A stretch of 64,000 nucleotides of DNA from JANQIO01 sp038746745 (lineage in GTDB: Bacteria; Pseudomonadota; Gammaproteobacteria; Pseudomonadales; Halieaceae): assembly GCA_038746745.1 (NCBI GenBank), contig JBCDKJ010000005.1:1-64000 (forward strand). The letters are read 5' to 3'. The position numbers and the translations under genes were made by a program. The stretch's first letter is position 1; every line of letters starts with the position of its first letter. Shown here in pieces: positions 1 to 8,999 of the stretch. The notes below the pieces were generated by a model, which was not told where the DNA came from, did not search any database, and was given only the letters and a program-made list of their open reading frames with translations.

Positions 1-1671
1 CGCGTGCTGTGCTGCCAGGTAGGCAAAGGTCATGGCCGATCCAATAGTGGCCCCTGCACCGGGGTAGGTATCTCCCATCACGGCTGCGCTGGTATTGCCT
101 GCCGCGTAAAGACCAGGGATGACATGTCCGGACTCATCCAGGACACGGCCATGCTCATCCGCCAGCAGCCCGCCTTTAGTATCGAGATCGCCCGCCTCTA
201 CACGTAGCGCGTAAAAAGGCGGCGTTTCCACCGGACCCAGACAGGGGTTGGGCTCTACCTTGGGGTCGGCATAGTAACGGTCGTGATGGGTGGCGCCGCG
301 CCCGAAGTCAGGATCTTCGCCGCGACGGGCATGCTCATTAAACCGTTGTAGTGTAGCGTTGAGCTGCGCTGCGTCGATGCCCGTCTTCTGCGCCAATTCC
401 TCAGTGGTGTCAGCGCGAGTCAGCAACCCACTCTCCCAGAAAGACTTAGGCAGCAGCGTATCTGCTTCCAGCTTGCCGGGGCGGATGTTGCCCGCCGGGT
501 ATTTGCAACGGAAGGTGGCGTCGAATACCAGAAAAGCCGGCACGGCACCCTCGCCACGTGTTTCGCTGGCGAGCTGGTCTTTCACGACATCTTCGTAAGG
601 TGCAGCTTCATTGGTAAACCTTTTGCCTGCCCGGTTCACCATGATAGATCCGGGGTAGGCTTTGCCTGCAATCAGCGCGAGTCGGGCATCGTCGTCCGGC
701 AGAACCACAGTAGGCGACCACCAGGCGCTGCCCATAAAGCCCAGGGCAGCACCCAGCTTGCGGCCCATTGTGATTCCATCACCGGTCGCACCGGGTGCAG
801 AAGCACTCCAGGCATTGCCCACGGCGGGATGCTGATATTGCTGGCGCAGGGCCGCATTGCGGGAGAATCCTCCGGTCGCCAACAATACGCCCTGCCGTGC
901 GCGCACGGTAACCGTCCGTCCTTCGCGCTCGATCTGCGCGCCAACAACCCGGCCGTTCTCCTGTATCAGTTCCCGTACCGGCGCGCCCAGCCATACCGGT
1001 ACGTCGCGCTCTTTAAGACTCAGCCTGAGCTTTGCCACCAGCGCCTGCCCCAGCGCCAGGCGCTGGTCGCGCTTGCCCTTGAGCCGTGCGCGTACGTCCA
1101 GCAAATAGCGCAGACCCAAGCGGGCGGCCAGCAGATAGCCGCCGAAATCCAGTTCGCCAATGCGCCGACCTTCCTGCACCGTCACGCTAAAAGGCAGCGG
1201 CCCGGCGTAGTCGTCACGGATAGTGTAGCCCTCCGCACCGAGCTCGCTTAAATGAATGGTGCCCGGGTCCATCGACCGACCGCCAGGCTTATAGCCCGGC
1301 ACCTGCTCGTAGTAATCCATGTAGGACGGCAGGGGTGTGAAGTCCACATGGGTACGCGCCATCATGAACTCCAGCATCTCTGGCGCACGCTCGGCATAGG
1401 CGCGCAGCCGAGGCTCGCTGACGCTGTCACCAATCAGACCTTTGAGGTATTGGAAGCCATCATCCACGCTGTCAGACACGCCGTGCGCCGCTTGACGGTG
1501 GTTGCCAGGAATCCAGGCAACACCCCCTGACTTGCACGTGGTCCCGCCCCACATGGGCTCTTTTTCAACCAGCAGCACTTCGCCGCCCAACTCATGGGCA
1601 ACGACAGCGCCGGTCATGCCGGCAGCGCCGCTGCCCGCGACCAGCCAATCGGCTTCAATGTATTTATCCAT
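1..1671 (-). CDS. KstD-like FAD-dependent oxidoreductase (3' end cut off)
   Basis: The frame is open from an ATG at 1671 to base 1, giving 557 residues with no stop, so only the extreme C-terminus is missing. The N-terminus carries a dinucleotide-binding motif (GSGAAG, about residues 13-18), followed by the GGTTCKSGG segment typical of the FAD_binding_2 superfamily. The last visible 40 residues (AAGNTSAAVMGDTYPGAGAT) match the C-terminal FAD motif of 3-ketosteroid-delta1-dehydrogenases, including the Tyr and Gly of YPGAG that are active-site residues in KstD. Known members oxidise ring A of ketosteroids; others in the family act on different enones. No other steroid-degradation genes lie beside it, so the substrate is open. 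It runs in the same direction as the nitroreductase upstream, 152 bases away. Confidence 0.85.
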   Translation of the reverse strand, partial: MDKYIEADWLVAGSGAAGMTGAVVAHELGGEVLLVEKEPMWGGTTCKSGGVAWIPGNHRQAAHGVSDSVDDGFQYLKGLIGDSVSEPRLRAYAERAPEMLEFMMARTHVDFTPLPSYMDYYEQVPGYKPGGRSMDPGTIHLSELGAEGYTIRDDYAGPLPFSVTVQEGRRIGELDFGGYLLAARLGLRYLLDVRARLKGKRDQRLALGQALVAKLRLSLKERDVPVWLGAPVRELIQENGRVVGAQIEREGRTVTVRARQGVLLATGGFSRNAALRQQYQHPAVGNAWSASAPGATGDGITMGRKLGAALGFMGSAWWSPTVVLPDDDARLALIAGKAYPGSIMVNRAGKRFTNEAAPYEDVVKDQLASETRGEGAVPAFLVFDATFRCKYPAGNIRPGKLEADTLLPKSFWESGLLTRADTTEELAQKTGIDAAQLNATLQRFNEHARRGEDPDFGRGATHHDRYYADPKVEPNPCLGPVETPPFYALRVEAGDLDTKGGLLADEHGRVLDESGHVIPGLYAAGNTSAAVMGDTYPGAGATIGSAMTFAYLAAQHA

Positions 1672-1823
1672 ATCACTCAGCGTAGAGCTTTCGGTGAAAG
1701 GGCGACAACGAGTGCCAGGCTATTTGCGGGCGTTGGTATGAACTAACTAACTTTGTAGCCGAGACCTGACGCCGCGGCGCCTTGCTGCGGGATCTCCTCA
1801 AAGAAGCAGGATGCTCCCTGCCG

Positions 1824-2501
1824 TTAGATAAAACTGGCGATCTGATCCAGTGGCTTTTTGACCGTTGCCGCTCGCGGGATCATGGCATCGTCGGCGGCGT
1901 AGCCAACCACAAGCAGGATGTACGGGCGCTCGTTCTCAGGTCGCTTGAGAATCCTGTTCAGAAACTTCATAGGGTTGGGTGTGTGGGTCAAGGTGGCGAG
2001 GCCGGCCTCGTGCAGCGCGTTGATTAGAAAACCTGTCGCGATGCCCACAGATTCGGCGGTGTAGTAGTTCTTGCGCTTGTTGCCCTGCTCGTCGACGCCG
2101 TAGCGCTCGGCAAAAATCCCGATCAGCCAGGGCGCGGTCTCGAGGAAAGGTTTATCAGCATCCGTGCCTAAGGACTTCAGGTCATCCAACCACTCATCGC
2201 TGGCTTTACCGCCGTAAAACGCGCGCTCTTCCGCCTCCGCGGCTTCACGAATAGCGCGCTTGGTGTCAGCATCACTGACGCAGGCAAAGTGCCACGGTTG
2301 ATGGTTGGCACCGCTGGGCGCAGTACCCGCTGCGCGAATGCAGGTTTCAATCACTGCCCTATCCACCGGCGCATCTGAAAAATGGCGTACAGAATGCCTT
2401 GAGCGTATCGCTTCATAGAAGTCCTGCGCCCTTCCCAGCGACGCTTCAGCATCCAGTCGGGGCCTGGTAGGCAAAGCAATGGGATCGTAGTTGTAGTCCA
2501 T
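1824..2501 (-). CDS. Nitroreductase family flavoprotein, IYD-like
   Basis: The product has 225 residues, a normal length for a nitroreductase. An N-terminal RSRHSVRHF segment (33-41) is the usual FMN phosphate-binding region. The APSGANHQPWHF block (61-72) is the signature of the branch containing iodotyrosine deiodinase and related reductases. The C-terminus ends in the LLVVGY strand. Members are FMN-dependent homodimers that reduce nitro, quinone or halogenated aromatic compounds in the cytoplasm. It could form a unit with the KstD-like gene downstream, since both are on the minus strand. The substrate cannot be read from the sequence. Confidence 0.85.
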   Translation of the reverse strand: MDYNYDPIALPTRPRLDAEASLGRAQDFYEAIRSRHSVRHFSDAPVDRAVIETCIRAAGTAPSGANHQPWHFACVSDADTKRAIREAAEAEERAFYGGKASDEWLDDLKSLGTDADKPFLETAPWLIGIFAERYGVDEQGNKRKNYYTAESVGIATGFLINALHEAGLATLTHTPNPMKFLNRILKRPENERPYILLVVGYAADDAMIPRAATVKKPLDQIASFI

Positions 2502-2577
2502 CTAGAATGTCTGCGGGCCAGTAAAATGTTCGCCTCGCATCATAACAGCTAGGGCTTGCCCCTCACGCGCATCTGCT

Positions 2578-3558
2578 ATGCGACAATGCCTGCCCGCGCG
2601 TTCCGGAATCCCTGCGTTGTATCTCGAAACACTGTCCACCACTGTGCTAGTTACCGGCCCAATCTTCTTGATTGTGCTGCTGGGGCTGGTGCTGCGGCGC
2701 CTTGGCTTTATTGACGATCGCTTCAATGACGTGGCGGCGCGGCTGGTGTTTTCAATCTGCCTACCCGCTTTGCTGTTCTCTGCCATCTCACGCATCGACA
2801 TTCAGGAAACAGTGCGGCCAGGCCTCTTTTACTACAGCCTCGCGGCAACGCTACTGGCCTTTTCCGTGGCCTGGCTGATGGTGCTGCCGCTGCAACCCAG
2901 GGCCGATCGGGGTGTATATGTGCAGGGCGCCTTTCGCGGCAACCTTGGCGTTGTCGGCATTGCATTATGTGCCGCCGCGTACGGGCCTGAGGGGCTGGCA
3001 GTTGCGTCCGTGCTGATGGCAGGGATGACAGTGCTTTACAACGTGCTGGGTGTTTTCATTCTTAGCGTCTACGCAAACCGCACCCTCGATCTGCGCGGCG
3101 TGATTGTGAAAACACTTCAGAACCCCTTGATTATCGCCATCGCTATCGCCGTAACGCTTTCTGCCCTGGACGTACATATACCCAGCGTGCTGCTGGCTAC
3201 CGGAGACTACCTGGGCAGCATGGCGCTTCCACTGGCGCTTTTAGGTACGGGGGCGAGTATGAGCCTGAGCGGTCTCAGGCGCGCAGGCGTCGCAACGCTG
3301 TCTGTTGTCACCATGAAGGCCGCTGTGTTGCCGGGGCTCTGCACGGTGCTTGCTGCAATGCTGGGCTTTAAGGGAATGGAGCTGGGCGTTCTCTTTTTGA
3401 TGTTCGTGAGCCCAACTGCAACAGCGTCCTACCCGATGGTGCGAGCCATGGGCGCTAACGCTGCGCTGGCCGCCAATATCATTATGTTGTCGACCCTCAC
3501 CTGCCTGTTCACCTGCAGCCTGGGCATCTTCGTGCTTTCTGCAACGGACTGGGGTTAG
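2578..3558 (+). CDS. AEC family transporter (auxin efflux carrier type)
   Basis: This is a hydrophobic protein of up to 326 residues with about ten predicted membrane helices, including a LVTGPIFLIVLLGLVLRR first helix. A central hydrophilic break follows five helices, which is the AEC/Mem_trans layout. Bacterial members export or take up organic acids such as malate or malonate across the inner membrane. The start is uncertain: the ATG at 2578 gives a polar leader of about 13 residues, while a TTG at 2617 would begin just before the first helix. Neither has a clear ribosome binding site. The gene is divergent from the nitroreductase. Confidence 0.85.
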   Translation: MRQCLPARSGIPALYLETLSTTVLVTGPIFLIVLLGLVLRRLGFIDDRFNDVAARLVFSICLPALLFSAISRIDIQETVRPGLFYYSLAATLLAFSVAWLMVLPLQPRADRGVYVQGAFRGNLGVVGIALCAAAYGPEGLAVASVLMAGMTVLYNVLGVFILSVYANRTLDLRGVIVKTLQNPLIIAIAIAVTLSALDVHIPSVLLATGDYLGSMALPLALLGTGASMSLSGLRRAGVATLSVVTMKAAVLPGLCTVLAAMLGFKGMELGVLFLMFVSPTATASYPMVRAMGANAALAANIIMLSTLTCLFTCSLGIFVLSATDWG

Positions 3559-3667
3559 GCGGCGGTGGCATAAATCAAGCCGGTCTAGGAGATTGTCCTG
3601 TACCCGGCAGCCTGCCCTGGCAGCTGAGCTACCATCTGTGCATGTAATGAACACCTGAGGTGAGGGC

Positions 3668-4468
3668 ATGGGATCACTGGAAAAACGGGTTGCGATTGTC
3701 ACCGGCGCGGGCGCGGGCATCGGCGCTGCAATTGCGCGAAAGCTGGCAACAGAGGGCGCGAAAGTCCTGCTGGCGGAACTCAACGAGGAGTCAGCCGCTT
3801 CCGTACTTACGCAGATTCAGGCGGATGGCGGAGAGGGATTTGTACTGGCCACCGACGTCAGCCAGCGTGATCAGGTTGAGCGCATGGTTACAGCGGCGGT
3901 AGAGCAATGGGGGCGTATCGATATTCTGGTCAATAACGCCTGGGGTTCCAGCGCGGGACTCAAACCCATCGAGCAAATGACAGATGATGACTTGCTCCAC
4001 GCCTTTAACGTTGGGACGCTGGGCTGCCACTGGGCCATGATGGCCGCCCTCCCGCACATGAAGGCTGCGGGCTATGGGCGCATCATCAATATGGCATCCC
4101 TGAATGGCATCAATGCGCACATGTACACGGCGCACTACAACATGGCCAAGGAAGCACTGCGGGCACTGACGCGAACGGCAGCGCGGGAGTGGGCGGCGCT
4201 GGGCATCACCTGCAATATTGTCTGCCCCTCTGCAGAAACCGCTGCGCTGCAGGCGCTGCGTTCATATAAACCCGAAATGTTTGCACAGATTGAGGTGGGC
4301 TTGCCCATGCAACGATTCGGCGACCCCGACACCGACGTTGCACCCGTAGTGGCGTTTCTCGCATCGGAGGAATCCCGCTTCGTCACCGGCAATACACTTC
4401 ATGCCGACGGCGGTGGTCATATTAACGGTGTGGCCTGGGACCCCAGCAGTCTGTTCGAGGAGGCGTGA
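3668..4468 (+). CDS. Short-chain dehydrogenase/reductase (SDR)
   Basis: A 266-residue classical SDR. The NAD(P)-binding TGxxxGxG motif is at residues 12-19 and the NNA motif is at 89-91. The catalytic tetrad is visible as Asn114, Ser144, Tyr157 and Lys161 with the standard Ser-13-Tyr-3-Lys spacing. The ATG is preceded by GAGGTGAGG, a good ribosome binding site. Such enzymes oxidise alcohols or reduce ketones in the cytoplasm; the acidic residue after strand 2 (AELN) suggests NAD rather than NADP. The substrate is unknown. The neighbouring KstD-like and nitroreductase genes make a role in lipid or aromatic catabolism plausible, but that is inference. Confidence 0.9.
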   Translation: MGSLEKRVAIVTGAGAGIGAAIARKLATEGAKVLLAELNEESAASVLTQIQADGGEGFVLATDVSQRDQVERMVTAAVEQWGRIDILVNNAWGSSAGLKPIEQMTDDDLLHAFNVGTLGCHWAMMAALPHMKAAGYGRIINMASLNGINAHMYTAHYNMAKEALRALTRTAAREWAALGITCNIVCPSAETAALQALRSYKPEMFAQIEVGLPMQRFGDPDTDVAPVVAFLASEESRFVTGNTLHADGGGHINGVAWDPSSLFEEA

Positions 4469-4653
4469 TTGTCCGCTTTTCTATCCACTTGCAGGTGTCT
4501 TTGATAAGGTAAAACGCTTGCCAGAGCATTGAAAATCTTTCCAGCAATAAAGCTTGCGGCGACACGTCACCCTGGTTAGCGGCGCCAGTCGCAGTCGCTA
4601 TCTGGAAAGCTCCATAGCGCCGCACGCCAAAGGGAAGTAAACGAGAAATCACC

Positions 4654-6687
4654 ATGCGCGTCATAACATCCCTGTTCATTTTGCTACTTGTCGCCTGTGC
4701 GAAAGACGCACCGACGCCAGGAGCCACTGTGTCGCCAAATTTGGAGGAGACGACTGTGCCAACCCTTCCCTATGGCAGCTGGCCATCACCGATCAGCGCT
4801 GAATCACTCGTCGAAGGCGCGCGGGGCATCGGGGGCCTGCGCAAGGAGGGAGACTTCTTTTACTGGCTGGAGTCTCGGCCCGAACAGGGCGGTCGCACAA
4901 CCATCATGCGCTGGCGTGAGGGTGAGGAAGGGCCAACAGAGCTGTTGCCTGAGCCCTGGAACGTGCGTACCCGTGTTCACGAGTACGGTGGGGGTGCTTT
5001 GCTGGTGGCAGGAGATACGCTCTGGTTCTCGAACTTCGCAGACCAGCGCCTGTATCGCTTCCGTGCCGGCGAGGAACCTGTGGCCATCACCCCAAAGGAC
5101 AAGCTGCGCTTTGCAGGGTGCACGCTTGATGCTGCACGGAATCGATTGATTTGCATACGCGAGGATCATCGCGGACTCGAGGAGCCGGTCAATAATCTGG
5201 TGAGTCTTGCCCTTGAGGAAGAATCCGAAGGCGACGTCCTGTTCTCCGGCACCGACTTCGTTTCTGCGCCAAGACTGTCGGCAGACGGCCAGCGCATTGC
5301 GTTTACGAGCTGGATGCATCCCAACATGCCCTGGGATACGACTCGCCTTCATACTGCAGCGTTCGACGATCAGGGGCAGCTCGTCACGCTTCGCACCCAC
5401 AATCCCGACAGGGATGAGTCGGTCATTGACCCGCAATGGGCTGACGATGGCAGGCTCTTTGTCGTGTCTGATCGTGACAATTGGTGGCGACCCTATGTCG
5501 TAAACGGAGACGATTTCGTCCCTGTCGAGACCGGCCTTAAAGATGTCGAGATTGGCGGGTCGAACTGGGGGATCGGTGCTCACTACTACCACCTGCTGCC
5601 CGGTGGCGAGTTACTGGTTGCAGCGCGACGCGGCAGTGTTGAGCAGCTCTACAGAATCGACGCAAAGGGCAATGCCCGCCTACTCGATACCGGTGCTGTG
5701 GATTACGGCAGCGTGGTCGTCGACAAGGACAAACTGTACCTTGCCGCGGCCTTTGCGGCCGGGCCTGACGCGCTTGTGCGCGTCGATTCTCAAGGGGCTA
5801 TCGAGAAGACGATTAGAACGTCCAGAGATTCCGCCCTCGAAGCGGCGTGGATTCCTCCTGTACAACAAGTCACCTTCCCTCTTCCCGGAGGAGACGAGGC
5901 CCACGGCGTGTATCTAGCGCCGACTAACCCTACTGTGACAGGGCCAGACGATGCGGCACCGCCACTGATCGTGAGCGTCCACGGCGGCCCGACGTCGGTG
6001 GCAAGGGCCAGCTATCAGCCGAGTCACTACTTCTGGACTAGCCGCGGATTTGCGGTGCTCGACCTCAACTATCGCGGCAGCACGGGCTTTGGTCGTGCCT
6101 ATCGCCGAGCCCTCTACGGACAATGGGGCATCCGGGATATTGAAGACGCCGCTGCAGGTGCTACCTGGCTGGCTGCTCAGGGTATGGCGGACCTGCAACG
6201 CCTGATCATTCGGGGTGGCAGCGCAGGCGGCTACACGACCCTGGCGGCGCATGCGCAAACGGATACCTTTGCGGCCGGCGCCTCGTACTACGGCATATCG
6301 GATATTGAAGCGCTGGCAAAAGAGACACACAAGTTCGAGTCGCGCTACCTTGATCAACTCATCGGCCCCTACCCGGAGCGTCGCGATCTCTACCTTGATC
6401 GGTCGCCCATCCAGCATCTGGACGGATTCAAGGCACCGCTGATTCTGCTGCAGGGGCTCGACGACCCGGTGGTGCCGCCCAACCAGTCAGAAATGATCTA
6501 TGAGGCACTGAAAGGTCGTGGCATACCCACGGCCTACATAGCGTTCGAGGGAGAGTCGCATGGATTTCGAAAGGCAGAAAACCAGGTGACCGCGCTACAG
6601 GCAGAACTCTACTTTTACTCTCAGGTTCTGGGCTTTCCGACTGCAGATTCTTTGCCGGAAATTTCCATCGATAATCTGGCGCCGTAA
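4654..6687 (+). CDS. S9 family prolyl oligopeptidase, lipoprotein
   Basis: A 677-residue protein with a lipoprotein signal peptide: the hydrophobic stretch ends in LLVAC, placing the lipidated Cys at residue 15. Residues about 60-400 form the beta-propeller region. The C-terminal 270 residues are an alpha/beta hydrolase with Ser523 in GGSAGG, Asp604 in LDDPVVPP and His636 in GESHGF, so the catalytic triad is complete. Members of S9C cleave short peptides after specific residues, and here the enzyme would be anchored at the periplasmic face of a membrane. It stands alone, convergent with the TonB receptor that follows. Confidence 0.9.
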   Translation: MRVITSLFILLLVACAKDAPTPGATVSPNLEETTVPTLPYGSWPSPISAESLVEGARGIGGLRKEGDFFYWLESRPEQGGRTTIMRWREGEEGPTELLPEPWNVRTRVHEYGGGALLVAGDTLWFSNFADQRLYRFRAGEEPVAITPKDKLRFAGCTLDAARNRLICIREDHRGLEEPVNNLVSLALEEESEGDVLFSGTDFVSAPRLSADGQRIAFTSWMHPNMPWDTTRLHTAAFDDQGQLVTLRTHNPDRDESVIDPQWADDGRLFVVSDRDNWWRPYVVNGDDFVPVETGLKDVEIGGSNWGIGAHYYHLLPGGELLVAARRGSVEQLYRIDAKGNARLLDTGAVDYGSVVVDKDKLYLAAAFAAGPDALVRVDSQGAIEKTIRTSRDSALEAAWIPPVQQVTFPLPGGDEAHGVYLAPTNPTVTGPDDAAPPLIVSVHGGPTSVARASYQPSHYFWTSRGFAVLDLNYRGSTGFGRAYRRALYGQWGIRDIEDAAAGATWLAAQGMADLQRLIIRGGSAGGYTTLAAHAQTDTFAAGASYYGISDIEALAKETHKFESRYLDQLIGPYPERRDLYLDRSPIQHLDGFKAPLILLQGLDDPVVPPNQSEMIYEALKGRGIPTAYIAFEGESHGFRKAENQVTALQAELYFYSQVLGFPTADSLPEISIDNLAP

Positions 6688-6780
6688 CCAGATGTGATGT
6701 GACAGCGCTGCAAACAAGCCACTGAATAGCCTCCGGTTTTTAAGTGGCCACAGGCCGCCGTTTCAACAGTGAGGCTGCTT

Positions 6781-8907
6781 TCAAAACAGATAACGCAGCC
6801 GGGCAACGATGGTGCGTTCATCACCCACAAAGCAGTCACCGCGGGCAATACAGGTTGCCAGATACTCTTTATCTGTGACGTTGCGAACGTTCAGCGTGGC
6901 ATCCCACTTGTCGCGACCGTAGCCCAGCAGCAAATCGCCCAGGGTGTAGGAAGGCGTTTCAATCTGGTCAACACCGTCGAGGCTGTCTCCGACGTAGCGC
7001 ACGCCCACGCCGAGGCGAAGGCCGGGAATTTGTGATGGCTCATAGCCCAACCAGGCGGAGGCTTGCGTCTCGGGCACACTGGGAAACTGAAACCCGTCCG
7101 GGCTTTCGGTCTCCAGGTAGCTGGCGTTGGCCTCCAGACTGAAATCACCCCAACTGACCTGCGCCTCCAGCTCTACGCCCTGCACTTCTGCTACGCCACG
7201 CTGCTGTTCAAAGGTGCCAGGGGCCGCCAGTGGGTCAGGCAAGTTGGTCTGCTCGATATCGAACACTGCCAGCGTGACGAAGGCGGGTATACCGCTGGGT
7301 TGGTATTTGATGCCCGCTTCCCACTGCTCGCCTCTCTGGGGTTCCAGAGGCTGGCCATTGCCGTTGTCACCCACCACCGGCTGAAAGGAATCCGAGTAGC
7401 TTATGTAGGGCGCAAAGCCGTTATCAAACTGATACAGCACGCCCACCGCCGCGGAAAGCTCGTCGTCTTTCTGCGTAGCGAGGGCAGCCTGCGTCTCTGA
7501 TTCGTCGTAGCGCAATCCAAGCGTCACGCGCCAGTTGCCGGCGCTGATCTCATTGTTCAGGTAGAGCCCAATATCTTCGAAGTCTGTGCTGGGGCTGCTG
7601 ACGCGCAGCGACTCTAAAAACGCTGCGTCGGGGAACTGCCCGTAGACGGGATCGAACAGATTGATCCAGAACTGGTCCCCGAGTGGCGGATTAGGCCCTG
7701 CAGTCAGGAAGTTGTAACCCAGCGCAAAGGCAAAGAAGCGGTCGTCATCGGTGGTGACATCCTGGTATTGCAAGCCCATGAGCATGCGATGGTCGAAGTC
7801 TCCCGTTGAGAAGTTGGCTCGCAGGCGCAGATCAACAGCAGATTGCTCAGAGCTGGCGTTGCTGCCAAAAAAGCTGCGCGGCACCGTGCCATCTTCATAC
7901 AGACTGCCATCGGGGTTCCGCACATAGCGGTCGCCGCCAATAAAGGAAGGCCAGGTCTGCTGATAGTCCGCTTCACCGTCAGTGCGGCGGGCGGTCACTT
8001 CCGCCGTGAACACATCATTGAATTGGTAGCTGCTTAAAAGGGTAAAGGACGTGGTGGTAGCGTCGTAGAAATTGAAGTCAGGGTCGCCGTAATAGGCGCT
8101 GAAGTCTATTCGTTGTCCATTGGGCGCAGGGTCCAGGGTGCCGGCGATGGGCAGGAACTGCGCCGCAGTATCGCTCTCGGTATCCCGATAGTTGAACAGC
8201 ACGGTGATTTCGCTGCGATCATTGGGTCGCCAGGTCAGTGAGGGCGCGAACACAACAGTTTCGTCGTCGACCTCATTGATCTGCGTGCCGGTGTCGCGAT
8301 AGAGCGCGACTACTCGGTACAGCCAGTCGTTGTTTGCATCCAAGGCGCCGGTGGAGTCCAGAGATAGCTGGGCGCGATCAAAGTTGCCGCCCTCCAGGAT
8401 AATCTCATGACGCGACTCATCCCGCGGGCGCTTGCTCACCACGTTGACCAGCCCGCCCGGTGAGCCCTGACCAAACAGCACCGACGCCGGACCTTTTAGT
8501 ATCTCCACCTGCTCCAGGGTGTAGATATCCGGGCGCGTGTTATTAAAGTTACCAAACAGTGACTGCAGGCTGTCCTGAAACTGCGCCACGTCCAGGCCTC
8601 TGACTCTGAGGAAGTCCCCGCGGGTGGCGAAGCCAAAGGTCTCGCCAGTCACCCCCGCGGTGTAGGTATAGATGTCATCCAGTACCAGTGCGCCCTTGTC
8701 GATAAACTGCTGTTCGGTCTCGATAGAGACCGACCGGGCTGACTCCAGTATGGGTATATCTGACTTCAGCGCCGAGTACCTCGACAGCGAGCCATACACA
8801 AGGACTTCCTCAATGGCAGCGTCATCCGCCACCTGCTGTGCCAGCACGGCCGAGGCCGCAATCGTCGCGACCGCAGCCGCAACTACCCTGAATGCTGTGT
8901 TCCACAT
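6781..8907 (-). CDS. TonB-dependent siderophore receptor, FhuA-like
   Basis: A 708-residue outer-membrane receptor. It has a cleavable signal peptide ending near ASAVLAQ, then a plug domain with LRVRGLDVAQFQDSL and VEILKGPASVLFGQGSPGG, the hallmark of siderophore receptors. A 22-strand barrel follows, ending in a C-terminal Phe. Near the end, CIARGDCFVGDERT resembles the paired-Cys segment of FhuA-type ferric hydroxamate receptors. It follows the second receptor by 92 bases on the same strand and may be co-transcribed with it. The ligand is inferred to be a ferric siderophore; no biosynthesis genes are present. Confidence 0.9.
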   Translation of the reverse strand: MWNTAFRVVAAAVATIAASAVLAQQVADDAAIEEVLVYGSLSRYSALKSDIPILESARSVSIETEQQFIDKGALVLDDIYTYTAGVTGETFGFATRGDFLRVRGLDVAQFQDSLQSLFGNFNNTRPDIYTLEQVEILKGPASVLFGQGSPGGLVNVVSKRPRDESRHEIILEGGNFDRAQLSLDSTGALDANNDWLYRVVALYRDTGTQINEVDDETVVFAPSLTWRPNDRSEITVLFNYRDTESDTAAQFLPIAGTLDPAPNGQRIDFSAYYGDPDFNFYDATTTSFTLLSSYQFNDVFTAEVTARRTDGEADYQQTWPSFIGGDRYVRNPDGSLYEDGTVPRSFFGSNASSEQSAVDLRLRANFSTGDFDHRMLMGLQYQDVTTDDDRFFAFALGYNFLTAGPNPPLGDQFWINLFDPVYGQFPDAAFLESLRVSSPSTDFEDIGLYLNNEISAGNWRVTLGLRYDESETQAALATQKDDELSAAVGVLYQFDNGFAPYISYSDSFQPVVGDNGNGQPLEPQRGEQWEAGIKYQPSGIPAFVTLAVFDIEQTNLPDPLAAPGTFEQQRGVAEVQGVELEAQVSWGDFSLEANASYLETESPDGFQFPSVPETQASAWLGYEPSQIPGLRLGVGVRYVGDSLDGVDQIETPSYTLGDLLLGYGRDKWDATLNVRNVTDKEYLATCIARGDCFVGDERTIVARLRYLF

Positions 8908-8999
8908 AGATCGTTTTCTCTTCGCTTGCTCACCTGCATCGGGTGGGCTGGGTTATCAATTCAATGAAGGCTGCTACGCTGCGAGGTCTCAGTGCCGTG

